Below, in pieces: positions 52,414 through 64,000 of a stretch of 64,000 nucleotides of DNA (positions within the stretch are counted from its first letter, which is position 1; each line of letters begins with the position of its first letter). The translations under genes and the position numbers were made by a program. The DNA comes from Caprimulgus europaeus (Eukaryota > Chordata > Aves > Caprimulgiformes > Caprimulgidae). The stretch is from assembly GCA_907165065.1 (NCBI GenBank), contig OU015532.1:34142339-34206338 (forward strand), written 5' to 3'. The notes under the pieces are model-generated. The model worked only from the letters and a program-made list of their open reading frames with translations, was not told the DNA's origin and made no database searches.

Positions 52414-52846
52414 ACATGTGGATGATGTTGCTAAATCTCCAGTATTTCACTGTTCCTTAGGAACAAATGTCAAATTCCTCCCAAACATAGCTTAGTACGC
52501 ACTATGGTCTGTGGTGTGGAGAGCTAGCTCTTGGGGCTGGTTCCCAAATGGTGCAGGACACCTCGGGGCAGCTGTCGAGCAATCTGAGTTCAGAACTGGA
52601 TGGAGAGAGTCTGACTCTAACTGCACAAGGACAATATGTGGGATAGTTCCCAGAATTAGGTCCTTGCTGATAGTTTATCTTTGAATTAGATAACAGATAA
52701 TTGTTTATTTGAAATTTTCAAAAGATAATAAACTGCTGAACAAATTAGGCAAAGATTGCCAATAGAGTGACCATTACTTTTGCTGAATAGTTATAATTAA
52801 AAAATCAAATCCTGGTTTGCTCCATTGGGTAGCTTAATATCTAAAG
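52414..52846 (+). repeat. Unassigned 433-bp repeat, copy 1
   Basis: This runs from ACATGTGGATGATGTTGC to GGGTAGCTTAATATCTAAAG and matches 55660-56094 in the same direction. By hand count there are about 18 substitutions and one 2-base indel (about 96% identity). The central 145 bp, from AGCTCTTGGGGCTGGTTCCC to GGTCCTTGCTGATA, are identical. There are no terminal inverted repeats, no poly-A tail and no open frame, and flanking sequences do not match between the copies. It may be a non-autonomous mobile element or a short interspersed duplication. I cannot name a family. Confidence 0.9.
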
Positions 52847-55659
52847 ACAAACTAAGAATTTTCATCTTAAATATTAAAAAATAACTGCTTCCATATCACA
52901 TTTGCAGGGTTTCATAACTACCAGTGATTAAAATAGAGGAAATTTTTTTTCAAGGAAATTAAGGAATAAAAAACTAGCCAACTTTGCATTTTTGTACCTG
53001 ATTTGTTGCTTTTTAAACAGAAAGGTACCATTCTGTAGCTCATAAAAATGCATTTTCTTTCCACCTGAGTAAAGTATTGGCAATTACAACAAAATATGCC
53101 CAGGTAGCCAGTAGAAAAAAATAGACCATAAAATAAAAAGAACATTCCCCAAGTATTTGGCAGGAGAGAACCATTCGTGTCCATTTAAAGACTGTGTACA
53201 AGAGTATTGCTCAAACATAAAATAAATAGAACAGATTAGAGTAAATAAACCATATCTAATAAAAATGTTTCTTACAATCTCTAGGAACCTAGATAGAAAA
53301 GCTTTTTAGACCATCCCTTCTCTCTCCAAACCACTCTCTAGTATGCCCACTTGTGCTCTAAAATCAGTGGTTTGCTGAAGCTACCAGTGGAGCTTTTGGA
53401 TCAAATCAGGTATCGACACAATAAAAATGCATGTAAAATAAATTATCAAACAACACCTATAAGTGAAAGCCCTGGCAAAATAATGGTACTTGTATTGCTA
53501 ATTTGGCATTTGTTATGTGAGCAAATGATTATAATAAAGGGATAGAGAAAGTGCACAGCAGGAGAGACTACTCTCAGAAAGATGTATGATAAAATACATT
53601 TTCAACTTTATTAATCTCTAAGCCGTAGACTGTCTGGGTAGAATAAAACTAGAAGTGGACCCCTATTTTTCTTTATTTCTTTTTCAACTGAGGAAAAGCG
53701 TTGGCTGTATTTAAGCATGCACAAATGCCCGCATGCACACAGTTACACGTACAAATACGACTGGCATGCAGGGCTGACACATTTCTGAAAAGAAATATTG
53801 TACAACTATTTATTACTCAGTAAGTACTATAGAAGAGGTATACAGTAATAGATACAGACTATTTTAACCCTTTACAGTCAGTTAGACCTATTAAGGTGTT
53901 AAAATCCATGAAAGCTGATAGAAATTGACAGACATAAAATGCGGCTGAATTCAGCCTATATAAGCATTTGAATTACTGTCCTTATTTTAAATAAACAAAG
54001 GCTGTGAGTTTAACTTCCATACAGGGCAAGTATGTCAGTATTTAGGTTAAATGCAGAGCACTCAGGCATGAGATGCAAAGTAGTAACTTTCCACTGTGAA
54101 TCTTAAAGAGTACCATATAGCCAATATTAATGATGTCTAATATTTTTAGACATCTGTTCATTAATTCCATATTGGAAGTGGAGTATAAGCCAATTGTTTC
54201 CTATGCACGGGTGGCATGGGTATTGACATGCAGTTGGATCCTGTTTGACAAGTTTTACACTTTTTGCTGGGCTGCATGTTTCTTATTTGCAGTTATAAAT
54301 GTGAGCTTGAAATGCAAGCATCTGAAATCATGCGGCAAGGTGTCAAAATCCTTTATTGTCCCTTATTACAAGTGCAGTGGATATATACCTATTATAGATA
54401 TTTTATATAAATATATAGAGGGATAAAATAGAATCAGTAATTTATAAAAAAAAATGAGACTAATATACAAAAAGGTCCTACTGTTTTGTCTGGAATTGTG
54501 AGCACTAGATCTAATTCACAGAAGGCAGCTTCTAAGTCATAACGGAAGTGGTGCATTGTTAAAAATAATCGATAACCCCTTTATAACAGCATTTTTATTT
54601 TTATTTTAAAGTGAAAACTGTAAATTGTTTCTACTTAGCAAGCAAATATATACCCCATCTCCTGGTCCCCAGGTCACAAAAGAGGGTTATCCTGTCACCA
54701 CCACTGATTTCTTAAAAGTGTGACATGTATTTAGTTGTCAGTTCCTATCAGCAGCATTCACGAATCAACATTACATCAGCAGCAAAGCACACCATTTTAT
54801 GCTCTTTTTGAAGATAATTAGAGTTCCCTTTTGTTGCAAATAAGATGTAAAACAGCTATAACTGCTGGTGAACGTGATTAAAGTAACCTCTATAGAACCC
54901 CATTATTCTAGACAGATTCCTTCAGATGCATAATTTCCCCATTTTAAGAAAACATAATGCATGCATATAAAATTCAAATTGTCGAGACACCTCTAACAAA
55001 AATTAGTTCTCTATTAAGGCATTCTTAGTAGCTGGTTAACATGTAAAACTCTTTAAGTGTATTTTAGAATAATCATGAAATAATAGTACATGTCATTAAA
55101 GGTAAACATTTTACAGTGAGAGGTTTGTTCAGACAAGAGCTGTGTATTAAACTTTTTCTTACAAAACTCCCATTAGAAGTGTATGGAGAATATACCACAT
55201 TCTCCTCTCACTATCAGGTATGTGCTGGAACATCCCCCTTCCCCCAGCTTCATAATCGTGCATCATTATACACAGTCAAATTAGAGAACATCCTCTTTTT
55301 TCAGCCCATATGTTATAGCTGAAATGTCCTCATTAGACCTCATCTAATATTGTAAAAATTTTGTTCATAGAAAAAGTATTCTTCTTCTGTTGGACAACAT
55401 CCCTAACTTATTGATTTGACACATATGGTCTGATCATCTACAGAGATAGCTGAATAGAGGAGAGATTGCCCAGGAATATTTTTTTTTTAACAAGTGATAG
55501 AAAAAAATGAATCAAATAAGCTACTGAATATAGGTTCACACTATAATCCCATTTGCCAGTTTTAGGAGGCATTTTTGAAAAAACCTAAATATCTGGCTTT
55601 CAAATAATTAAGTGTGATTTTATAGCCTAGAAAGGAAAACTTCAACAGATTATTTTAAA
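52847..55659. other. Sequence between the two repeat copies; no gene
   Basis: This is AT-rich DNA without a recognisable gene. I checked whether it could be the inside of an LTR element bounded by the two repeats. I see no primer-binding site, polypurine tract, or gag or pol coding sequence. The longest open frame, 98 codons at 54130-54426 (+), is hydrophobic and cysteine-containing but not recognised. Confidence 0.5.
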
Positions 55660-56094
55660 ACATGTAGATGATGTTGCTAAATCTCCAATATGTCATTGTT
55701 TCTTAGGAGCAAATGTCAAATTCCTCCCAAACGTAGCTTAGTACATACTATGGTCTGTGGTGTGGGGAGCTAGCTCTTGGGGCTGGTTCCCAAATGGTGC
55801 AGGACACCTCGGGGCAGCTGTCGAGCAATCTGAGTTCAGAACTGGATGGAGAGAGTCTGACTCTAACTGCACAAGGACAATATGTGGGATAGTTCCCAGA
55901 ATTAGGTCCTTGCTGATACTTTACCTTTGAATTAGATGACAGATAATTGTTTATTTGAAATTTTCAAAAGATAATAAACTCTGCTGAACAAATTAGGCAA
56001 AGATTGCCAATAGAGTGACCATTACTTTTGCTGAATAGTTATAATTATAAAATCAAATCCTGATTTGCTCTGTTGGGTAGCTTAACATCTAAAG
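55660..56094 (+). repeat. Unassigned 433-bp repeat, copy 2
   Basis: This is the direct copy of 52414-52846, running from ACATGTAGATGATGTTGC to GGGTAGCTTAACATCTAAAG. It is 2 bases longer because of an extra CT (AATAAACTCTGCTG against AATAAACTGCTG). Most differences from copy 1 are transitions. They fall in the outer thirds, while the middle is unchanged. Its flanks share nothing obvious with those of copy 1. Confidence 0.9.
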
Positions 56095-58554
56095 GAAATG
56101 TTATTAAAGAAGCTTACAAATGAATAATCATTCCCAACAACTCACAGCAGCGCTCACAGCATGAAAGTGTAAGAAATAGGGAAAGTTTTCAAGGAGGGAA
56201 CTGATTAGGGTGAGGATGATCCTCTGTCAGAAGAATGTATTGTGCAAGTGTCCTCTAGAGAAAAAATTTTCACCTGAAAAGAAACAGCATTATGAACACT
56301 ACAGAACTGTAGATTGCAGGACACTGATCTTATTAAGAACCAATGCTAATTTGCACACTGTCTCCCGCTGAACTAGAAGCAAGTTTACCACTGGGTTTGT
56401 TAATTTACGCAGGACACCATTATCTTTGGTTGGACTTAATGTATCAGAGTAGAGGTCATTAACTGCTGGGTTCATGATTATCTAGCATGAATTACAGACA
56501 GTATCACAAAAATACATTTGTTCTGAAGCTTCATTTCCCCTCATGTGATTTTTTCCCTATTGGTGTTTAATTCCATTTTCAAACCCTAGGCATTGTGCAT
56601 TTCACACACATAGTCGGTCTTTTTTTTTTTTTCCTACATTAACCATTCACAAAAGTAATGTGATTTTAAATAAAAACAAAGTGCAATAGTATGTACTTTG
56701 CATTTAAGAGAAGTAATACACAGTCAGCTTGACTTTTTCAATTCACAATAGTAGGCATAATTACAATGTTAGCTCTAAGCTCCCCATTATAAGTAAATCA
56801 ATGATTTAGGTAGCTCAGTATTGGGGAAAGAAAAGGATAAAACTCTGCCCTTGATGCGATACCATGGATCTATCTAAACTGTCCACTAAACTTCTGAAGC
56901 TTTTCCTGTACCCTAAAATGTTGTTGGACAAAGAGACTACAGACTGCCATTCAAATACTGTTTTTAAGTATAGCTCCATAAAATCATATATCCACAAGAA
57001 ATCATGAATTTGGAGTTCAACTTGAAAGCATATTTAATAGAAATATTTGTGTTTTCTGGTTAAGTAAACACATTTTCATAAAGATCTATGTTCAGTCTAT
57101 TTTATTTAAATGGAACCAACCATCTACAAATTCATTTACAATTTTTAGATCTGTACAAGCACATTCTTAATAGCAGGGAACACTTTTGTGTCTCGGCATG
57201 ATATCTTAGAAAGAGGTGAATTTTCATTTATTTAATGCAAATATTCATACAAGGTAAACTGCTTACGCATATATGGAGCATGTTTTCATGGAAGCTTTGT
57301 GGCAACAGGAAAATAGTATAACATAATTGTACAATAAATGGAATACTGCAGTTTTAAAATTACTCATGCTATGGTGCAGTGACTAAAAAGAATATAGGAA
57401 GATTGAGATATTATTTGCTGGGTTTTGAGCTGCTTTGCTTACAAATGGTTTCATTCTAGTTTTATGTGTATTTTAGGAATATTTCTCCTTTTGTACTAGA
57501 CAAATATCAATAGGGAAGATATACCTGATCTTCTCTGAATACTGTTAAAGCTCTGGATACTGAAAGTTGTTTGCATCATTATTAGAGCTTGGTGAACTGC
57601 TTCATCTATGTAAACTATTTGCAGTAGCTCTGTTTTTTTTAATAAATTTAGCTCCTTTTCAGTTCATAGATTTTATATAAATAGGGATTTTGTGTTTTTG
57701 AAGTGATTTTCATTTCAAGTTGTTTCTCTTTTTTATGCAAACAATTTAAGTCTTATGATTTGTCATGAATTGCCTACTATGACTATAGTTTTGATTATTT
57801 CTGCCTATTGTTATTCACTTGATGTTACTGGGTTCTTGAATAACTTGGTATTTTTTTCCTATTTTTTCCTTCTGTTTGCAGTTGAAATATTCATGAGGAA
57901 GAGAAGGACTTGAAAAGTTAAGTGTGGTAAAGAACATGTGTGCAGGTGTTCACACACCCATAAACATTCTGAAAGACAAATAATATCTTGTAACAGTAGC
58001 TGTGAAAAGTAAATAAAGAGTTTATATACTTAGCAAATTGAATTTCTGGCTCAACTTATTGAACCCATAGAATTCTGTGTTTAGCTGGTGTGACTTTGAT
58101 GTACATAATACTTCCACACCGTTCTGTCAGGTCACGGGCAGTATAAGAACTGCCCTTCTCTTAGACCACTGCAGCGGTATTTAGGAAGAGATTATTCCTG
58201 CTGCTATCTACTCTCTATACCATTGTGACTATGTATAGTAACTGTAAAGTTCTCTAGGTAGAGAAGTAGATCAGGAGGAATTCTGCTTCCTGACACCACT
58301 CCAATTCTTTAATTTTTCAGCAGAGGAATGTATTAGAGCACATGTGCAAACTCCTACAGTCTTTGTTAGAAACTCTACTGAGCTCAAGAAGAAATTCGCT
58401 GATGTCCTAGATAATTCTCCAGATAATAGACATTATGGATATCTCTAATAGAGATTAATGGCTATAAAGCTAGTTAACTGCTAGCTGGGGACAATGGCTT
58501 GTCCTTTTATCGACATGAAAACTGTACTTTCTTGCTTGAAGATGTAATGGCAAT

Positions 58555-58575
58555 GGGGGCGGGGCGGGGGGAGGG
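58555..58575 (+). other. G-quadruplex / GC-box motif
   Basis: Five, four, six and three G's are separated by single C, C and A bases (GGGGGCGGGGCGGGGGGAGG followed by G). This satisfies the usual four-run, short-loop quadruplex pattern. It also contains the GGGGCGGGG core bound by Sp1/KLF factors. It stands alone in strongly AT-rich sequence with no CpG island, so a promoter is not implied. Confidence 0.6.
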
Positions 58576-61482
58576 AAGAAAATAAAAGGAGGTATTGTAT
58601 ACTTTATTTAATAACTTTTTAACCAGATCTTTTCAAAAAATCTATGGCTAACATGCCATTTTTATGGACTGTTTCAAGACCAGTGTGCTCCATATAAGAT
58701 AAACAAAGATAAAAGCCAGTCAATTATGTGTTTACAGATTTTGCAGTGTTATAAAATATCATAAGCAGTTTTGAATAACTCCTTACTATGAACTTACACT
58801 TCAAATAATGAGTTTAATTTCAAAAATCTATCACCATCAACTTTCAAACTTTAATCTTACTGGAGAAAAAGACAGTTTGCTTGCACATTACACTTAGTTA
58901 GAATTTCATTTGCTGTAATCCCTTTCAGATATGTCATCCCCATACTTTGGTTCTTCACAAGATCTTACAAGGAGGTTGCCCTCGCAGCTGCCTTCTGTCC
59001 AGGTAACCTTCATAGTCACCAACCTATACTGCCTCTTTCCTCTTATGGATCCCTCCCTATCATCTTTGCTTTTTATACCACATCATATTCATTCCTCTAT
59101 GGACCTCTTGGCTCAAGGCCTTTGACATGAAACATGTATATGAGACACCATTAGAGAAAACAAGGCCAACTTCTGTATTTTTATAGTCCGCTTGCTAAAG
59201 ATTGTGGAATACTATATTTTAACAAGGCTGCCCACAAAAGAAAGTAATGAATGGAGGTGATCGTGCACCAGACATGATACCACATGGATAAAGATGAGAT
59301 TGAAGAAGAAAAATCCAAGCTTGAGCTCTTAAATTTATATTGAAAATTGTTATTTGGGCTTCTTTCTACTTTTGAAACAGTTCAGGTGGAGGAAGAAGAA
59401 AGGGATGAAAATAGAACAGGAGAAGGGCTTTTCACGCACTGAGAGATCTGTCAGATGCTTAGTATTCCCACATATCCATTAGTTTAGGCAGTCTCTGTCT
59501 TTTTTATAAAGACAATAAATTTTCTACTATTGAAAAAGAAATTCAGAAGGCCCAGATATGTCCCTTTCTAGAGAGTGAATTCTTAGACTATACTACCTAC
59601 GTTGAACTGGCACTAAATATTCTAGTGACCACAACTACCAGGATACAGAAATATGTCCCAAGAAACTCATTTACTCAAATCATCTACCTCAGGAGAAACA
59701 ATGTAAAACTGAATTAGGAGAGCTCCTGTGGCGAAACAACAGGAAACTCACAGACGAGACCTATTAGCAGTATTGCATGATATACCATCTAAAATAGCTC
59801 TGCTAAAACTACCCTGGTAGAAATAGATTCCAATATATCTGTGGTTATTTGGTAACATGAAGCATAAAATAAGAGCCCTGACTTTTCCATTTATGAATAT
59901 ACCATATTTATTTTGCTGTAGATAACCAACCCAATAAAAATGCTTACTGCATTGTAATCCAAAAATGATTGCCAGGAATGATTTATCTGCCCCGTGATTG
60001 CAGTTTTAAATAAGAGTAGAAGGTTATCAAAAAACAGCGAAAAAATTTGAGGAAGTGCTTATAAACATTGGGGAGTTTGCAGACAAGTTTTGTACCATTG
60101 TACAAGGACAAAAAAAAGAAATCTTCTGGCATAAGAACTGACAGATTACTGTCCACAATTGCAAAATTAAAAGAACTTAAGCCAAATGGTGCAGCACATT
60201 TAGATGACGTCATTCACATCTAGGAGGAGGTCACTCTACCTATGGGGGAAGTGCTGACAGGATGTTTATGTGGGATTGAAGTCAGATAAAATTCAGGCAA
60301 ATGAAGGCGGGAAGAGGGTGTGTAAATAGGAAGTCCCTTAATTTTGTTTAATTTCCTTCATTCTCTTTTTAGTGTAACTTCTTTCGTACCTGAAAAATGA
60401 ACTCTTTTCCATGTTCACATGGTAAAAACATAAACCAAATAAATTGTCTTCATACACTTCAGCCACTTGTATAAACAGTCACTTTATTTTTATCTTCTTC
60501 TTTAATTATATTATTTAGGAAAATGTAAGCATAAATGCCACTGTCCTTTGTCTGTATTTATTTATTCCAAGTGGTGGTGTAAGTTCACCAAATCTTTAAC
60601 TGTGAGTTGATTAGTTTTTTAAAAGGTATAAAAGATGACACTTTATATAGCATTATTAGCACTGCTGTTAAAAGATTCAATGGAAGGTTTGTTGAGAATG
60701 ATTTTAACTCTATTCACATAGAAACTGATGCTTACTGACATATTGCCCTCAAGTAGTTACAGTATAAAGCATGCAAATGTAATGATAGCTTTGTTATAGA
60801 CGATGAGTTGGAGGGAAGAAGAGTTTTGTAATAATTGCAGTACCTATAATGAAACCGTAATGTTAGTTTATTCCCCATTTCTCCTTCCATTTCATTTATT
60901 TATTTATTTGAAATATACCAAAGAAAAACACTGAAAACAAGATAAGAATTTTAATGAATGTTTTCTTTTGCTTCCAGACAAGTATATGGAATGGCAATGC
61001 GCATAATTTACTGAGTTACATTATGATAGAGCACAACATATGGAATAAAAGAGTTATTGTGTGACCCCTAATGGAGTTCTCTGACACACCACTGGAACTG
61101 GCCAAATTACTCCTTGCAGATATATTTATCCAGCATATTTCACCTTTTTAAATGGTCTTGAATGACATTCGACTCCTGTAAATGTCTATAGTTGCAAGTA
61201 TTCACAAACAAATCACAAAAATAAATTTCAGACAATCTTCATAGATTGTCCATGTTAAAACACTGGCATTTATTTAATTGATTAAAACATTAGTAACAAA
61301 CAAAAAAAATTACCTGTACCAGATGGTGAATAGTCAATAACAAAACACTTTGGTGCACTGTCACTCCCCATACCTTCCTAAAAACAAAATCATCATGTAC
61401 ATAAACTAGAGGAAATAGACAAATAATGCAAAGGGGGATTGTGAATGCAAGCATGTTCACCAAGAGAAATCTGGTCCAGCTT

Positions 61483-61562
61483 CTTTTCTCTTTTTTTTCT
61501 TCCTTACCTTGCCCTGCCCTCCCTGTCTTTTTCCTTTTTCCTTTTTCCATTTTCCTTTCCTT
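61483..61562 (+). repeat. Polypyrimidine tract with TTTTTCC units
   Basis: The stretch is nearly all C and T, including several TTTTTCC-type units around 61528-61556. It is a low-complexity tract. The lysine/arginine-rich minus-strand open frame across it results from composition. Confidence 0.75.
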
Positions 61563-62635
61563 AAAATAGGCTGTAACTGTCTTACATTGCATCCTTGCAG
61601 TTTCAGTGTGTTAATTTACAGTGTTTTGTTCATAAAATCATTTATATTAACATGTTCCCACTGTCTGATGGTTCTCTTTTAAAACTAAGACTCTAAAGAG
61701 GAAGACATGTTTGAAGGTAGCAACCATTCTTCCTTTGAAAAAAACAAGGATCATACAGTAGCAGCACTTTGTTCCCTAAGACAGGTAGAAAAAATTGAAA
61801 GCTTCTCTCAGCATCTTCATGATAGATAAGGGTTATCAAGCCACCAGAAAGCCAGCACTGCTAATTTTAATTCATTGTCACCTGTCCTCAGCTGTAGAAA
61901 ATTGGTGACACCACCACAAGGAGTTAGTGTCATACCCTGACTAAATATACCAGGAGGTAGGGTTGGTAGTTTCAGCATCTGAATGTCATTTACTTGAGGA
62001 ATGCAAACTGGTGACCAGCAGCCCCAGGGAACAGAGGAGAAAATCTGAAGACAATTTTCAACTGACACCTGTTCTTTCATCAACTTTCAAAAGTTTTTAC
62101 CTGAAGATCATACTGCCAGGATGCAACAGCATTGTGCAGCTACTTAGTAGCAGCGTCCACAAACCTGAAGCAGACACTTGGGCTTTCTGACCTGCTTTAT
62201 GTCAATACATATCTCTTATCACTGAGGGTTGCTGGTCTGAAAATCAGCTTTTTCAATCAAAATTTCAGTGTTTTACAAGAAAGTGAGTATTTTCTTTCAC
62301 TGAGGAGTCAGCTTGAAATATGTACCTCACAGTAGATTTGTAACTCCTTTCTTTAAAAGAGTAAGGGTGGGACGTGAAGGGAAATCATTCCCCACAATCA
62401 AAACACACCCACCTGTAGAAATATCATGATGGAATCTCATGTCTACCAAAAAAATAGTTTGATAGTTTGTGCAATCATCCAGGGCAGACAATTGTTTTCA
62501 GTGCCCTGTCACTGAGACAGGTGCCTTATGCCTCAAACCATATACTCTTCTGAAAGAAGGTGGAGATTTCAGTCCAGCTGAATCTTCTCCACTTTTCGTG
62601 CAATACTTCTCACCCAGAGACTGAATGTCATTCTT

Positions 62636-62690
62636 TGGCCTTGTGATTACAACACTCACCTGGCAGTGAGGAGACTCGAATTCAGTTCTT
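62636..62690 (+). mobile_element. Old tRNA-derived SINE-like head
   Basis: TGGCCTTGTGATT (62636-62648) resembles a tRNA A box (TGGC-NAGTGG). GACTCGAATTC (62673-62683) resembles a B box (GGTTCGANTCC). Their 37-bp spacing is right for an RNA polymerase III promoter. Between them, ACACTCACCTGG corresponds to the anticodon-arm part of a repeat I know from turtles and other reptiles ('TTCTTTGGCCTAGTGGTTAG ... CACTCACCTGGG'). The left flank TGTCATTCTTTGGCC also fits that repeat. It is not a functional tRNA gene, because the acceptor stem does not pair. The right end is unclear. Confidence 0.5.
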
Positions 62691-64000
62691 TTGCTAGTTA
62701 GTTTGACTGGTTTCCTCAGTGGAAGCTTCCAACCTGTGAGTTGGTCTTGCTTGCTTTCATATTGTCTCTCTCTGGCCTTATGTAAAGTTCTTACCAAGTA
62801 CAATTCACCATGCTAAAAAAGGTACTGAAAGTCATCTTCCCCAGCTGGCATATGCTGTGTGTGCCACAGTGGATCCAGGTGGGCTATGATCAGATCAGAT
62901 GCAAAACTGTGCAGTGCTATTGCATGTCTGTACAGCAATGCCCTCCATCCACTGTAGTGGTCAAACGTAGTGAGGAGAAGTCTTTAAAAGGAACATTAAT
63001 TGGCTCAATAAGAAGCAGTCTCTAACTTAAAAATCACCTAAAAAAACTTCAATGGTGTTTACGCCAGTGGTCTGAAATTCCTGGCAAAAAATTACTGGAA
63101 TGCATATTACCCAAGCTAGGACAAATTATTAACTATTTCTGTTTTGACTTTATATATGTGCTTGAAGGTTCTATTTCACACAGCATACTAGGATTCAAAA
63201 CACAGTGCTGCTGGGCTCCTTGCTGCATCAAGGGCTAATCAATTATTGCTATACTATTGCAACAAAGCTTTATAATAAAGGCAGTGAATATGTTTGATGA
63301 ATTTCAGACTACAAAGGAAGTGTAGTTCTATTTGTTTTGTCATTATTTATGACAAAAATGACCTGGAATGAAATGTTGACTTTTGTTAGTTTCTACTGAT
63401 GTCTAGATTTTGTACTACTCACTCAAATAAAGCTCTCCATAACTTCATTGCAGAACTAACCCTGAACCAATGAACAAAAAGTTTAAATAAGAGACTTGCC
63501 TTGAGCTGGATTATCGAAAAAACAACCTTCATCAACCCCTGCTCCATTCATTCATGCCTATACATTTCTGTTTAAAATAATGGTGCTATACTTGAATGAA
63601 CAGGACTTGCCCCTGCCAGAGGATCTGATTATTAAAAACGAGCTCAAAGGAACAAGATGTGCAGCATTAGAAGTATACCAGGAGTAACTGAAATCAGTGA
63701 AACTGACAACATAAACAAGAGCTTGCAAAATCGGGTTCTTTGCTTTCAAGAAAAAGAAGAAAAATTTAAAAGGGAAGTAAAATAATAGAATATTTACCAC
63801 TCATTTAGTGAGAATAAATAGGCTTTGGAAATGAAACAGTTTCCCTATATCTGATTTATCCAGCACGGCAGAAGGATTTACACAACAAAAGACAAAACCA
63901 TTTTACAAAATTGGATGCAATGTGTGTTTACAAAGTGGACATTTCCTCTTGTCCCAGTGAATAACATAAGGATCTTGTATGCCATTTTAGTTCACAACAC
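62691..64000. other. No gene seen
   Basis: This is AT-rich sequence. A perfect 9-bp inverted repeat, TTTTGTCAT-TATTT-ATGACAAAA, lies at 63335-63357. Open frames of up to 80 codons (minus, 63558-63800) are not recognised. Confidence 0.5.

Larger units (their letters stand above)
56095..62635. other. Gene-free AT-rich stretch
   Basis: No gene is supportable. Contents worth naming are a T run at 56620-56632, a strong acceptor-like pyrimidine tract ending in CAG at 57881 with no clear exon after it, an isolated G-rich motif at 58555-58575, an ATTT run at 60894-60909 and a pyrimidine-rich tract at 61483-61562. Open frames are up to 100 codons (minus, 61290-61592). That one has a lysine-rich stretch caused by the pyrimidine tract on the other strand. 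Confidence 0.5.

Noticed and set aside
52414..56094. LTR retrotransposon with 433-bp LTRs
   Set aside because: No primer-binding site, polypurine tract or coding sequence lies between the copies, and the ends lack a clear TG...CA with matching target duplications.

Overview
The window looks like AT-rich, gene-poor nuclear DNA from a bird. It could be an intergenic desert or the inside of a very long intron. The case for a bird rests on its repeats. There are at least five or six degraded LINEs of the CR1 type, some with the characteristic 3' end built on ATTCTGTGAT / ATCATAGAATCATAGAAT. There is also a roughly 1.1 kb solo LTR that I recognise as a widespread avian endogenous-retrovirus LTR. 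I find no Alu/B1-type SINEs or L1 elements, no prokaryote-like gene packing and no operons. No protein-coding gene, tRNA, rRNA or snRNA gene can be annotated with confidence, and nearly all open frames over 60 codons look like chance.

Layout. 1-10179 is mostly unique AT-rich sequence with a short CR1 3'-end remnant at 3671-3716 and one possible exon-like segment at 9057-9179. 10180-11040 holds an old CR1-like LINE. 11041-24400 is unique sequence with small low-complexity tracts, and 24400-24600 holds a fragment of LINE reverse transcriptase. CR1 3' ends lie at 34725-34965 and 41373-41577, both on the + strand. The solo LTR occupies about 46015-47154 and is flanked by a 5-bp direct repeat, GTGAG. 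49243-49314 is an ancient palindromic interspersed repeat.

The right-hand third is richest in structure. It contains a 570-bp pentanucleotide array that switches from TTCTC to CCCTT units (50007-50578), a 25-bp A run, a younger CR1 on the minus strand (51688-52140), and two direct copies of a roughly 433-bp element 3.2 kb apart (52414-52846 and 55660-56094). The copies are about 96% identical by hand count, and I cannot assign them to a family. Further right are an isolated G-quadruplex/GC-box motif (58555-58575) and a degraded tRNA-derived SINE-like head (62636-62690).

No set of genes working together is visible. The window is best read as non-coding DNA shaped by retroposition, one LTR insertion with loss of its provirus, microsatellite growth and local duplication. 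All family assignments are recognition by eye, with no database search behind them.
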